A stretch of 64,000 bases of DNA from Larimichthys crocea (Eukaryota > Chordata > Actinopteri > Sciaenidae), in assembly GCF_000972845.2 (NCBI RefSeq), contig NC_040033.1, positions 1,788,344 through 1,852,343 on the forward strand. Reading direction: 5' to 3'. Shown piece after piece: positions 26,101-40,500 of this stretch. The position numbers and the translations under genes are program-made. How positions within the stretch are numbered: position 1 is the first letter of the stretch; each line of letters starts with the position of its first letter. Below the pieces are notes generated by a model. The model saw nothing but the letters and a program-made list of their open reading frames with translations, was not told where the DNA came from and ran no database searches.

Positions 26101-29100
26101 CTCGAAGCTGATTAATTTAACAAACAACGACGGGCCCCGCTTGTAAGTTCTCACGCACAGATGTCTCGACGAGTACCACTTCACTTCACAGCCCACTTCA
26201 AACTGGAAGATGCGGCACGGAGGAACAGAAATAAATATCTTTGACTGTGGAAATAAAAATAAAAAAAAGCCAAGCGTTGGAAATATTATGGCATCGCTTA
26301 GCAGAGATAGTTAATTGAGTGGAAGGTTTTTGAAATCCATAGCATGTCATTGATGATATAACGGCTTAAAACGAAAAAATGTGTGAGTTTGTTTCACAGC
26401 AAAAGAAATCTTCTTCTGCTCATTTCTGTCTGTAATTGAGTCCTTCAAGTCGTATTTTCTTAAAACATGGCAGAATATTTCAACCTGTTTCCAATGCAAA
26501 TGAACTCGTTTCAAGTATTCTCCGAAATCAAGTTTCATTTTACTTGATTTGAGTGCAAGCGACTCTCCTTGTTCTTTTTTTTTTTTAGGATACCGACACT
26601 CATCAGCTCACTTTCTGTTTAGAAATCATTCGACACTGTGACGGCGGATTGTTTTGTTTGTTTTAAAGGATAGCTGGTGATTTGATTTCTTGCAAAAAGT
26701 TAGATCTAAAGGATAGCTGGTGATTTGATTTCTTGCAAAAAGTTAGATCTGTACAGTAAAAAATGAAGCTACTGACATAGCTGATTAGCAACAGAATGGA
26801 AACCATGGAACCAGCCAGCTTAGATGTTTCCAAGGAGGTCACAAAATCCACCTACCAGCACCTTTAAACTCACAAATCAACACATTGCATCTCATTTGCT
26901 TCAATCGTACAAAAAAAACTACCTTATGCTAAGCTAGGCTAACTTAGCTGTAGCCGTATATTTACCGAACACCCTCGAGTGAGGTATCAAGCTTCTCGTC
27001 TCACTCTCAGGAATAAAGCTCACAGGTTTATTTTCCACTATTCCAACTCTTCCTCAAAGAAAACCAGGATTTTAGGCCTCTGAGTTGATAAAACTGAGTT
27101 TTTTTTATTTTCTTGCAGCGTCCCAGAGGTCCAAGTGTTACTGGCTATAGCGTCATGCTCTCTGCCTTTTTTTTACGATTTGATACCATAGGAGGGCAGA
27201 GGAGAAAAGGCTAGCTATTGATGTGCCAGAGCTTCTTGGTGACCATACTGACTGCACATGTGGCTTTCTTTTCTCCCCCCCCGTGACAGTTTAATTGTAT
27301 TTTCAATATAAATTGATCAAAGGGCCATTGTGAATGCACGTTGGGCTGCCACATTGATTTCCGGGAGAGGTTTTTTTTTTCTTCATCTTCTTCTTCTTCT
27401 TCCCCCTCTTAATTTGAGTAGAAGAGCAGCAGTAAATTCTCCACGCCGGCAAGGTGGGCAGCTGGGAGGAGCGGGGTCACTGCAGCAGGCGCTGGAGTTC
27501 AATACTCTGAGCTGCCTTGTAATATCCTTCAGGGGGAGTGAGGAGGAACTCTTCAGAACCACGAGATCTCTCTGTTTCCATAGAAATGACAGTCCACACA
27601 GCATATGTCACACTGTCTATCTCACATCTCAGCCCGAAAGGAGAGGACTCAACGGTTATTAACTGAATTGTCGTGCCGGCAGAGATAGGCAGCTTGATAG
27701 ACAATCATAGAAAAGGACATTGCAGCTATAACAGCGGGGGAAAGATAATAATGTTGAAGTGGATTGTTTTCAGCCAAGCACATACTGTAAAGCAGAACGG
27801 AAAACAAATAAAATTCTGCGGGATATTCTCCTGGCTTGGTTAGACAGAGAGATTTATAAAAAAAAAAAAAAAGAAAAAAGTTGTTTTGACCAGAATTCAA
27901 GTGGGTTAATGAAACAGGGCTCCACTCGAGATCCTAATCCGAAGATGCTAAAAATTCAGCAGCACACTCGACTGGCTCGGTGAGACAGACGCAGACAGAG
28001 AAAAGGAATGAAAACAGTCTCCCAGCATTCAAGCAGGCGAACAAAATAGTGTTAAAGATGCTAATCCACAAAGCTGTTCATCTCGCATGTGCCAGCTTTG
28101 CCCTGATAAAACAGCATGAATTAGTAAAGCTTCCCGAGCACCTGGGATGAAAAGCTTTTTAATATATGATGAGAAGGGAGACTTTGCAAATGTGCTCCCA
28201 CGTGACCCTCCGGCTGCGACGCACAATATCCCCCCGCAGTCTGTCGTCCCGCCCGGCGCCCGAGCCAAGAGCGCCTTTTTTGTGTGTGTGTGTGTGTGTT
28301 TGTGTGGATGCGACACGACAAACTATGAAAAAAAACGCCTTCGAGAGCGTCAAAAATCAAACGCGGCGGCTCGCTCGAGTTAACAAGGTGTCAATAACAG
28401 GCGTCAGAATTATGTCTGGGTATCGGGGGGGGGGTAAACATTCAGACGGCGTTCGCCTCGGTTTGCAAACACGTGCCCTCCGTGTGCTCTTTACCCCCTT
28501 CATCCCAAACCACTCCACATGCAATTATTACCATGTCCTCGGTTATTAGAGCGGGGGAAAGGGGAAAGTAACGACTGGACAAGCTTTTGATGAGTTTTCT
28601 GAGATAAATATGTTGAAGGGGGGGATTTGGTGCTGGAATTAAAATGTTAAGCTGCTGTTCACGCAGGAAAAAAAAAGAGAGAGAGAGAGACAAGTGGACT
28701 CTGGTGTGCTTCCTCTGGCATGTTGGTCATGTTGCTGATCCATCAGGGATCGGCAGGCGGGCGGGCGGGACGCGCTCACACTCATGCTGGTACTTCACAG
28801 ACTTCGACCCACTGCCATTCTGTTTTACAGCTCTGTTGAAAATGCCACCGTGGCCCCTGCGGTAACAGCGAGATGACAACCTGTGTGTAACAATACCAGT
28901 AAATGCAACTCTTTAAAGGCTCCGTCCGTGTGTGTGTTTCCTGCCGTCGTAATGCGATGACAGTTTACTGAAGATGATATGAATCTGTTAAATAACACCA
29001 AACACTTATCAAAGCTGTCAGTGTTTCTTTGCCAAGGCCCAGCATGGTCAGATCACTGATATGTGCGCGCCGTATCAGAAATACTTAAGTGGAAAACCGT

Positions 29101-32100
29101 GATTCAGCTTTGAAATATGATTTTGTTGACATCTTCTGGTACAAAGTGCTCCATGTCGAGATGTGTTTTTTTTTTCTTCTTTTTCCGCTCTGCACGTCCT
29201 CCGGGATCGCCTGTCAATCACAGGAGTGCAGCCGGCGCTGTGATGCTTCTCTTTTTTCTTTATGCAGATGAAGTTTCTGTTCACAGTGGCTATTTCTGCT
29301 CGTGCTAACTCCGGTAGGGAGATATTTCCCGGGGAAAGCTCAAGCTGACACTTGGGTGTTCATAAGAGCAAATTAAGCAAATGTGAAAGCTTTCATAAAG
29401 CAGAGTTTGAACCTCTGTTGTGCTATAACAATTAGCAATAGAGAGCTCCAAAGTGGAAATTTATTAAAATGAAAACACCACAAATTGTTGCTTGAAATTG
29501 TTGTTTTAGTGCCGCAGGGATCTGCATTATCCTGATTTTTTCTTTTTTCTCTCCGCAGCTTCACTCCGATTCGGATCGAGGGGACGGAAGCGTGAGGTAC
29601 GTCCTCACCGGGGAGGGAGCAGGGTCCCTCTTCAAGATAGACGAGAAGTCGGGGGACATCCACGCCACCAAGAGGCTGGACAGGGAGGAGAAGGCCTACT
29701 ACATCCTCCACGCCAAGGCCGTCAACCGCTTCACCAACGAGGCGCTGGAGGGTCAGTCCGAGTTCATCATCAAGATCCACGACATCAACGACAACGAGCC
29801 TCGGTTCACCAAGGACGTGTACATGGCCTCGGTCCCTGAGATGTCTGACATCGGTAAGCTCCTATGAAACTCTGCATGCTCCATGTATCTAGGGACAGTT
29901 GTGGACATGTTTTTAGGTCGTTTTGATGCAACGTCCAACATTGGAACAATGTTTTATTCTGTGTCGACCTTGGAAATAATTTGGCAAAATAACCCTAACT
30001 CAACATCCGCTTGCTTTCTTTGAGCCGTAAACCGTGAGCATGTCACGGCCTTCATCAACAAAAAAACTCCCAACATCTGTGAATGAAGAGTTCAAGATGG
30101 GGTTGAAAGTTCCAGAAATGTTGTTAACGACAGATTAGTTGCTCGTTTTTTTTTAACAAATTCGACTTTATTATGATTTTTTGATTGTTTTGTTTGTTAC
30201 TTTATTTCTCTCGATCTGTCGATGACGTCCCTTTGAATCAATCTAACCAAACAGCTCCAGTTTGTCCGATGGTTCTCCTCCACTGACTTATTTATTTCCC
30301 CAAACATCGTGTCTGTTTCCAGTCCTGTGCACACCCAGCAGGTTCGTAATTGTAAGACTGCGCTCCGTCATGTGCATATGAATGAACTGTCAGCCTCGTC
30401 AACGTCAAAACTCACACCGGGATCCACATTTATTATCGTCACCTCCATCATGTGACGTCAGGTCTCCGGTTTGTGTCATGTGGATGATTCACTGCCTCAG
30501 AAAATTAAGATATGTGATTTTATTTTGAAAATCCGGTTCCTGTATGCCAGAGTAAAGTAGTAGTAGTAATATTTCATTGATTAAACATCATGAAAACCAA
30601 CCGTACGACCACAGAGATGATGGGAAAACAGTAAATAGATACAAATAACAAATGAATAAATAACACACCAGGCAAAGAGAATTAAAACCACATTTATTGA
30701 TCACGAAACAGACAATAATTGTTTACACAAATGAAGTTGTGTGTGTGTGTGTGTGTCGGATTAAAAAGCTTATGATTCAAATAGGATAGAGACGTAGTAA
30801 AATGCCAGTCTTAGCGGATCAATGGGACTTTATCAATCATAATAATGATGCAGACTCACAACAAAGAGGGCCCGGCTAATTAATTGAGAGGCTAGGAGCT
30901 GCTTTATGACCAGAGAACAAACAAGGTAAAGCTTCTCTGTGACGGCGGCGGCTGGCGGCTGGCGCAGATAATCTTTTATTATTGCGTCTTATTAAAACAG
31001 TATTTAATTGAATTAACCGGCGTTGTCAGCTGTGTCATCACACTGAATTATTGCGGGTTCTCAGCAGCACGCGGCGATTTCGGTGTTATCGTTTCTTCTC
31101 GTCGTTCTGCACCAGATTAAAGTTTAATTCACGGCGCACTTTGGCTCCAGCTCTTAGTCTGAAAAGTACATGCTGGCCTCATGAATATAGATAAACAATA
31201 TAAAAAGACTCCTAATCAATACTTGCATGAAAACATGGTGTGAACTCTCTGTTCTGTTCTGCTGGTTGCTGAGCTTCGGGGGACTGAGGGACATCGGTCT
31301 TGCAGCCCAGACATGTGACAGAGTTGTCACTCGGTTCAGCAACCCCAAGAGAGAGGCCGGCACTTATCTAAGGGCAGCGCGGGTGCCCATGGCAACAAGC
31401 GAGGTGTGATGTCACCACTTGGCAGAGCATGTGTTCACGAGTGGCTGCGTCGAGACACTGCCCCTTTAAACGTGACATACACTTTGAGTTTTATTACAGT
31501 CTCACGGCTCTTGACACTGTCGGACTCGGACGCGGCCCCCATTCTTTGACGACTGAACGATTACAGTCGAGGTAATTTGCACAGAAAAAAAAACGTGATT
31601 ATTCCTCGACTTGTTTGTCAGAAGATTCTTTTTCTCAAAGGCTTAAAGTCGGCGATGAGATGGCTGATGTGGATCAGTGATATTTCTCTAAAAGCTTCCA
31701 TGTCAGAAAAGCCTCTTTGAGTCTAATTCCCTAGTTAAAGGTATTAGCGATCAAGGTTCGCTGAACTTGCTCAGAAATCTTCCCGAACTGTCACTTACAC
31801 CAAATCAGACAGCCGCGGTCTTTCTCTGTCTCTGATTTTTTTTTGTGGATGCCCCCATTTCTTGTTCTTCTTCTTCTTCCTCCCTACAACATCCTTCATC
31901 CGTACAAATCACATCGATTTCAAAGAAGGGAAACTCACCCAACCCCCCCGTACAGATCAGAGCTGACATCAAATTAGAGAAGTTTCATGGGGTCGTTATC
32001 ACATTGTATTGCACAATTCTATATTTATACCACTTTGCCATTAAATATTTCTACTCAATTAATTTTCTTCTGCATGTAATGAGGCAACACTTGGCCCCGC

Positions 32101-35100
32101 AAGGCGCCATTTGGGAGGTAGCACTTGGCTAACCGTTTCTCTTTGTTCTACTGAAATAGGGCTTCAGCCTCTCTGGAAGACGGAAAGAAATGGATCACAG
32201 TTGTTCGCCTGCTATCAGATATTTGGCTTCTTAGACACTCCAGATCTGTGGATACACTAATAGGCTTCTTGGGGTTTGCAAAGAGGCTGTATCGGAGCCG
32301 CTCGTATGCTTAGAGAGATATACTTAGAAAAATACATTAGGACTTATCGATTACCCGCGAGAATCAGTCATGTATAAGGGTATAAGTGGCCGAGGAATAA
32401 AGATTGGTTTGGGTAATGCAAAGGGACAGAAATGATCAGTCACATTCTGCATGAGCGTGATTAGAAGAGGATCCGACACCTCATCAGAAGGTGCATCAGC
32501 CTAACCAATTATCCAGCAGGCCATTTTCAGCAGTATTGAAGAGTTGATCTAAATCATTGTCATGAATCTTCTTCTTCCTTCCCTCTGCAGGCACCTCGGT
32601 AATTCAGGTGACGGCCTTAGACGCCGACGACGCGACGTACGGGAACAGTGCCAGGGTGGTGTACAGCATCCTGGAGGGCCAGCCATACTTCTCCGTGGAT
32701 CCAGAGACCGGTCAGTGATGGGTTGAACCCGGAAAAGCTCTTAATGCTGTCAAAGTTGGTGTTTTATATTGGAGTCCTGTCTCTGTTTTGTTGTTTGAGT
32801 CCATTCTGTCAATGATTCTTCAGCTTCTGTCAGAACGTCTGACATATTCATGAAAACTGGGACTTTGAGTCTTTTCTCAGAACAAGAAAATCTCCATTTT
32901 CAGTCATTTCTGTCAAAACCCGTGCCCCCAAAACCTTGTTTTCTTAGAAAAGAAGTAAGTTTCTCTTTCCAATGGAAATCAACCTTTTTCAAGGACTTTC
33001 TAGAAATGATTGCCTGAATCTTAAAGAAACAAGCTTCATCAGATGTTACAAAGAAATTGATTTTCGTTGGAGTCGAGGTAAAAACAATCTCATTTTCCTT
33101 AAAGTCTTATTTTCTCTGCAGCTTCGAGACCTTTTCCCCCCGCTCAACAGAAAATGTGAAATTTGATCTGAATCTGTGTCTGAAACATCAAACATGAACA
33201 TCACGTCTCGGTTGTTTGTCCTTCAGAATCAAAAGATTTTTCGTAGAGAAACTAATTTTGCACCAAACTGCAGCAACCGTACGAGGAAAAATCCATAGAA
33301 AGGGCAAAGATTATATAGTTTCTCCTCATCCGGTGTTGCTGCTTCGTCGCTAATGTGCACAACCCTTTCTTTAATGTTCTAACACACAAACTTCTCAGCC
33401 TGCGACCCCCAAAACAACCCCCTTGTTACATGTCCTGATGTTTAGTTAATCCATCGTAATCACATCAGGGGTCAGAAATTAAATTTAGCTACTTTTTTAA
33501 ATGTTTTGTTACAATTAAGGCTATTTCTAAAAGATTTTCAATTTTATTTGATTTCTGAAAATCATCTTGCGACCCCACCCTCAGGGATTCTCCACTTTGG
33601 AAACCAGTGCTCTTCGTCTGGAGGTGCCCATTCTCGGGAACATAACAAATCACTAACTGGTGCAGAAATAGCGAAGGGAAGGCGAGCTTCAGCAGGAGAG
33701 GAAATTAAACAATTCATCACAAAAAAAATAACTTGTGGAACCAAAAACTGCCTCCTCCTGCAGGGTGACGGGCGGAGGTGTTGGGGTTTAGAGTAGAGAG
33801 AGTGGCAAACCACCAACCCCTCCCAAAAAAAAAAAATCTATCCTCTTGCAAGTTTTAATCATTAATGTGTGCTTTGGAACGCATCCCGCTCGTGTCTTTT
33901 TTTTTGCTTAAACAAAAGGGAAACGACAAAAAAAGCCATTTGCAGATTAGCGAGAGGGATTAACAGTAATATGGTTTATCCCACATGTGGTATGTAAGCT
34001 GACATCCCCCTCTTACACAAAGACATGCCTGGACATCGCATTATGAGCAGGATTTGTTTCTCCTCTCCTCCTCTGTGTGGATGCATTGTAGTCATTAAGC
34101 AATAACAAAAGGTAGACAGAGATACAGAGCGAGCACGCCGCCGCTTTAAGGCGTCCGTGCAACGCCGCCTCGACGGTTTCTGTTTGCGCGTCTGGCGAGA
34201 TGCATCGCACGTCGTTAGGCAGTGGGAGGAAGAAGAAGTTGCATTGTGCTTGTGTTTTGTTTTTTTTTATGTATGAGAGGAACTTTTTGAAACAGCCGGT
34301 CTGATGTGAGCCCGGAGGGACGCGCCAAGTCAGCCTCTTCGTTCTCGTTTGAAATGTAATGAGTCATCTAACTGAGACGGAATGTGATGAAGTTAGTCAA
34401 AGCGGTTTATTTAGGGTGAAATGTATTTTTCTCATCTTCGTTCCCCCTCGACGTCGTCGAAAGGCTTCAGATTCAAACGTTGTAACAGCAGACGGGATTT
34501 AAAGCTTGGCTCTGATTGGGGAGGACCGAGTGCACCTTTTTGAATGTGCTGCCAATTACCGCTTCACTCTGTGTCTTGTCCTGACTCCAAAACTGGAGAT
34601 CTGACGCGTCAGAGCGGAGAGAAATAAGCAACCGCACGGCACTTGAAGAGTTTTAATTCCAAAGAGTAGATGAATGATGCCGAATGCGTTTGGAGGCGAA
34701 TGCCACACTTTAAGGAGAAATTAAAGGTGTTGGGTTTTTTGGGATTGGACCCTTTGCTCCACTTAACGGTTAAATCATGAGAACACAGACACCAAAATGT
34801 GCTCCTGGGTGGCCCGCTGAGCTCCGTGCCGCCTCGCATACTGAGCAAGATCGCTGACCTTTTGGTAATAAAATGTTCTTCGTGGTCTAATTCCCTGGCC
34901 TGTAGATCCATAAATCTTAAAAAGAAAAAAGAAAAGAAATATCATTAATTCAACTGATGTAGACTTATTTTTAGAAGTGTTTCAGGCGGGCACGGCGGCC
35001 TTTAGATATATACACACCTGTGGAAACACTTCATTATTTTTATGTCAACATGGCAGGTTGATTTTATGAAGGTTGTACCGATTTGCATAGTTTGAAAGAT

Positions 35101-37463
35101 GACTTGCAATTAAGCGTTCGACCTGTACGGGCTCTATCTGTTGGCTCTGTTCAGTACAGTACGTATCATAGCTGTGCGCTGCGACTAATGATTATTTCAA
35201 TTATCCATTCATCTTCTTATCATCTTGATGAACTAGTCCAAGAATCAGCAAATTCACAACACGAGAAGCTCCAACATGGAGTTTTTGTATCATCTCAGCT
35301 CGTTAAATGACCTGAATGATTAATAAATTGTTGGAATATGGTTAATGGTTATTAAATGAGGCGGCAGCAGCTCAGCCCCGGAGGGAACCAGTGGCCAGTT
35401 CAGTTCCACGCAGACCGCCGTATGGAGCAAACTGACTAGAGAGATGCTAGTGCCCGAGGTGCCCTTGAGCAAGGCACCAAAGCCCAACCTGCTCCCAGGA
35501 CGTGGCTTCCCATCACTTCCCAAAAAATCCCCATCAAGGGATCAAAACAATCTTCTTCTTCCTGAATAGTTGCTGGTTATTCTCGACATGTGCACGCACT
35601 TTGTTCTGCACCTTGTGGAGTTGCTTCTGTTGCAACGTCAATAAAGACGACTCGACTGCGATGCAAACAAACATTTATTATCAGAGTTGGAGTAGAGTGG
35701 AGTGACCTTCCAGTCTTACTCTAAAAAGAGCGTCTGTGCTGCATCAGTTTTATTTCATTTGCATGTTTTTAGCAGATCCGTGAGCAGTCGAAGGGTCGAC
35801 GAGGTCACGGGAGGTCCTCTCGAAAGAGTCGAGCAACATTTTTAAGTTTCTGCGCCGAAAAAAAATGACGTTTTGTTTATGAAATGTCAAAAAATTGTGA
35901 CATAAAGGCTCATTATTATGTGCCAGAGCTCAATGCTTTGTCCGACCATCAGTTCATGACGCAAATATGTTCAGTTTACTGTCAGATACGACAAAGAAAA
36001 GCAGCAAATGAATGAATCTTTGTGAGCGAAACAAGAAAACCGATGGCGTTTATCGACTATTATATGAATTCGTTTACAATATTTGCAGATACTTTTCATC
36101 CTGGGAGAGGTCGCTCTGTCACCGTTTGTGATTTTGACGTCTTTTGGGAGTTTTTCCAGATCGACAGAGATTGAATCATATGTCCGCTTCTTTTAACTCA
36201 CCATGAATCTGTGTGTTTTCCCATCAGGCCTGATCAAGACGGCCTTGCCCGGCATGGACCGAGAAGTCAAAGAGAACTACCAGGTCGTGATCCAGGCCAA
36301 AGACATGGCCGGGCAGATGGGCGGACTTTCGGGGACGACGACGGTCAGCATCACCCTCTCCGACGTCAACGACAACCCGCCTCGCTTCATCAAGAGTGAG
36401 TGAAACGCACACGAGCCCGGTGCCGGGCGGGCAGCCCCCCAACACCCATCTGGTGTCAGTTTCAAAATGAATTTGGATTATTGCGGGGATCTCTGGGTTT
36501 CTGCGCGACTAAAGACAGAGAATAATTAAATATAGAGCCATATGACAGAGCGGAGGGTCCTGCAAAGTGCATCAGATCAGCCCTGTAATCCCTATTAAAT
36601 GAAGAGAGTACATTCACTGAGCTTTATCTCTGCTGCTCCTCCACTCTCTTTGTCTATCTCCCTCTATTAAGTCTTTCTTCTGCTGCCTTTTACTCCATAA
36701 AAACCAATGTTCTCAATTTAGTGTTCCAAGCCGTCCACGGCGCACTTCTTTCCTCCTTTTTTTGTTACCCTCTCGCTCATCAATCATCAGTTCTTCCTTT
36801 CTGCTCTCTTCCCACTCTCTTTCAGTCTCGCACATTGTCTCCCCTCCTTTTTTTTCCTCCTCTCTCTCTCTCTCTCACCCCCTCCTCCCCTCGCTTCCTC
36901 TCGTGCATCTGGCGAACGGCGAAAGGCAAAGCCAGATCAGACTGACAGATTACCGGTGTCGTCGTTTCCTCCCCCCCCTCAATAACAGCGAGCGGGCGCG
37001 TGCGCCGCCACGAGAACTCTCCCCCCTTCCTCCTCCCACCTCAACCCATTTATCACTCCCTCCTCCCACCAGCCTGTAGGGGGGAGAGAGAGAGAGAGAG
37101 AGATGAAGGGTTGAGGCAGACGCTGTCATCTCAGCTTCCCCCCACCGTCCACCAATGAATGAACAGAGAGAGGACAGAGGGAGATGGATACGATGGGGAT
37201 GGAGGAGGTGACAGGAGGGGGAAGATAGAGGAAGAAAGAGGAAGAGTGATGCGGGGGGCGACAGAGAGACAGGAGGGAGGATGGAGGGAGGATGGAGGGG
37301 GGGAGACAGACAGAGGGGGAGATTGAAAGAGGGAGAAAGAGGGAGAGATATTGTAATGGGACACCCAGAGGAGGTGGAGTGTCAGGAAGCGATATCATTG
37401 TTGTCTGCCGGAGTGATGCCTCTTCTTTCCCACCCCATGCTAAATACCTGTTAGCCCAGGGAA

Positions 37464-37508
<45 letters not shown>

Positions 37509-40500
37509 GGCGTCACGGAGACCTGCCGACTCAGGCGTTGCCAAAACACTGTCAGCATGTTTTATTAGTGTGTCAGTGCTGTTTGTCTCCGCAGGCTGTG
37601 TGTATATCACGCTGCACCCTCCCCTCCTGCGGTCCGGCTATTTATTTAAGCATACGAGATGCAGCCGCCGCCGCCGCCGCAGACAGGCCGCCATCAATTT
37701 ATCCAAAGACCTCGGACCAGAAAATCATCTTACAAAAAATATATATAAAAAAAGAAGCAATTAATTCATGTTGAGCAAATTGGCCCAGGATTTATGTTCC
37801 GTCCTAAAAACCAGCGAGTCGACACCGCTCGTAGCGACGTTTACGCCAAAGGCCACGCGTCGTTTTTTTGTGGAAATGAAATATGTTTAACCGCGTATGA
37901 AACGTCTGCTCCACAGCTGATCTACAAATGTTGCAGCACTAAATCTCCTTCATTTCAGCCGTTGCTGCTCTCTGATTGGCTCTGACTCGCTCACCTGTCC
38001 TCGTGTGTTCCCGCTCTCTGACTCACCTGCTTTCTGTGCTCGGGGTTGCGATGCTCGTTGGGTATCGGGTGGTGGGTGTTTGGGGATGTGACGCGCCTCC
38101 ATTCTCATATTTTTGACTTTATTTACTCAGAATTTCGACTTTTTTTACTCAGAATTTTGACTTATTTTCTCCTAATTTCGACCTTTTTTTCTCAGAATTT
38201 TTTATTTTTTTCTCATAATTTTGACTCTGTTTACTCGACTTTTTGTACTCATAATTTAAACTTTTTTCCCCCTAATTTTGACTTTTTTTCCTCATAATTT
38301 TGACTTTTTTACTCCTAATTTCGACTTTTTTTTCTCATACTTTCAACTTTTTTTCTCCTAAATTTGACTTTTTTCTCATAATTTTGACTTTTTTTGACAC
38401 GCCTCCATTCGACCTTTAGAAATCTTTAAGAGAAGCGTCGACTCATCTCTTAACGTGAATCGCGTCTTTGTGTGAAAAGCTGGACATGAAAAGAAATACC
38501 AAGGACGTGACCTCAGTCGTCACGGACTCGAGCACGTGTTTTCTTTCTTTTTCTGTACATCATGATTCACCCGACCACGGTAACAAAGTTCAACTTGTGT
38601 CCCCTAACAGCCCTCTACGAGTTCAGGGTGCCCGAGTCCATCGAGCTCGGGTCCGCGGTGGGACTGATCCGCGCCATGGACGCCGACATCGGAGAGAACG
38701 CGGAGATGGACTACAGGATCATCGGGAGCGACGGGCCCGGCATGTTCGACATCACCACCAACAGGAGCACGCAGGAAGGCGTCATCCTGCTGAGGAAGGT
38801 CAGAGGCGCTCTGAGTTTGAAGTTTGGGGTTTGGTTCCATCACGTGATAAACGTTCTTCGCGGGTAACAGTGAGGGCTTTGTTATCTCCTGTCAGGCTCT
38901 GATTGGTCGAGCTTATTGGGGCCTCATGCTGTCTCGGAGGAACCTTTACAATAAAGGCCTGTCTACACAGGAGACGTGGTTTTCTGAAGGAACAGATACG
39001 CCTCTATTTCAATCGATACACGGGCTGAGGAATGGCTCGCGTTTCTAACCCACACGAGCAAAGAAAACATATTAAAGATACGATGCTGATTAGTGCAACG
39101 AACGCCCAACAAGAGAGTGCTCTGTGCATCGACCAAACAAACTGGTTTTAATAAAGAAGTCGAAACTTATGCATCATTTCACGAGCTAATGCGACGTCAA
39201 GTTTCAATCCAAAGTTTCTGTTATTCCATGATACTCCAAACTATGGAAGACCATTTCTGCCAGTAAAAAAAAAAAAGACCACAGCTGTCTTTCAAGGGTG
39301 TGTTTGCTTAATACAATCCTGAGTGAATCAGCAGGTTAAAACTAGTCCTCAAAGTATTCACACAAAGAGCGGCGACTCTGACTGTGGTAAAGTAGTGTCT
39401 CATAATTTAGACTTTTTTTCTCATAATTTTAATTTTTTTTCATAATTTAGATTTTTTACTCATAATTTCGACTTTTTTTACTCAGAATGTCGACTTTTTT
39501 CTCCTAATTCCAACTTTTTTTTCTTAAAATTTTTATTTTTTCTCCTAATTTTGACTTTTTTTTTCTGCTAATTTTGACTTTTTTTACTCATAATTTCGAC
39601 TTTTTTTACTCGTAATTTAGATGTTTTTTTCTCCTAATTTCGACTTTTTTTACTCAGAATTTCGACTTTTTTTCTCCTAATTTCAACTTTTTTTCTTAAA
39701 AATTTGATTTTTTCTCCTAATTTTGACTTTTTTTACTCCTAATTTTGTTTTTTTTTACTCCTAATTTTGACTTTTTTTCTCATAATTTCGACTTTTTTTA
39801 CTCATAATTTTGACTTTTTATCTCCTAATTTCGATTATTTTCTCCTAATTTCGACTTTTTTTTACTCATAATTTCGATTATTTTCTCCTAATTTCGACTT
39901 TTTTTACTCATAATTTTGATTTTTTTCTCCTAATTTCAACTTTTTTTTCCTAAAATTTAGATTTTTTCTCCTAATTTCAACTTTTTTTACTCATAATTTT
40001 GTTTTGTTTTCTCCTAATTTCGACTTTTTTTACTCATAATTTTGTTTTTTTTCTTCTAATTTCGACTTTTTTTACTTAGAATTTCGACTTTTTTTACTCC
40101 CAATTTCGACTTTTTTTACTCATAATTTTGACTTTTTTTCTCCTAATTTCGACTTTTTTTTAACTGATAATTTTGACTTTTATTACTCGTAATTTTGATT
40201 TTTTTTTCTCATAATTTTGATTTATTTTTGTCATAATTTTACATTTTTTTCTCTCATAATTTCGGTTCATACAAACCTGATCGGCTGTCGGAAAAACTCC
40301 AGAAAACGTTTTTGTATTCCTGATGAACAATCGCAGTTGTCGCTAACGGCAACGATAAATGTGTTCACAATGTTTGTGCAATTATAAGGCAATTAAAATC
40401 CGTCACTATAAATAAAAATACTGTATGGAAAAGCAATTACAGGATGTGACTTCTGACGAGAGATGATGCAAATGTGGCATTGTTTTTTTTTGGTAAATAT

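Larger units (their letters stand above)
20121..29558 (+). other. cdh6: cdh6 intron after first coding exon (about 9.4 kb)
   Basis: No coding sequence seen. Contents: an (ATCC)n tract at 21712-21743, a complete MITE-like element at 22650-22890, a 43-bp tandem duplication at 26665-26750, a GT tract near 28281-28304 and poly-purine runs. Long first introns of classical cadherin genes commonly carry enhancers, but I cannot identify one here. Confidence 0.8.
36396..38610 (+). other. cdh6: cdh6 intron 4 (about 2.2 kb)
   Basis: No coding sequence. Contains a long pyrimidine-rich then purine-rich switch (36745-37360), a (GT)n tract (37467-37507), a CCG run near 37665-37680 and the first T-rich minisatellite (38104-38396). 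Confidence 0.8.

Noticed and set aside
37292..37774. 160-codon ORF with a Val/Cys run
   Set aside because: Driven by the purine block and (GT)n tract in intron 4.
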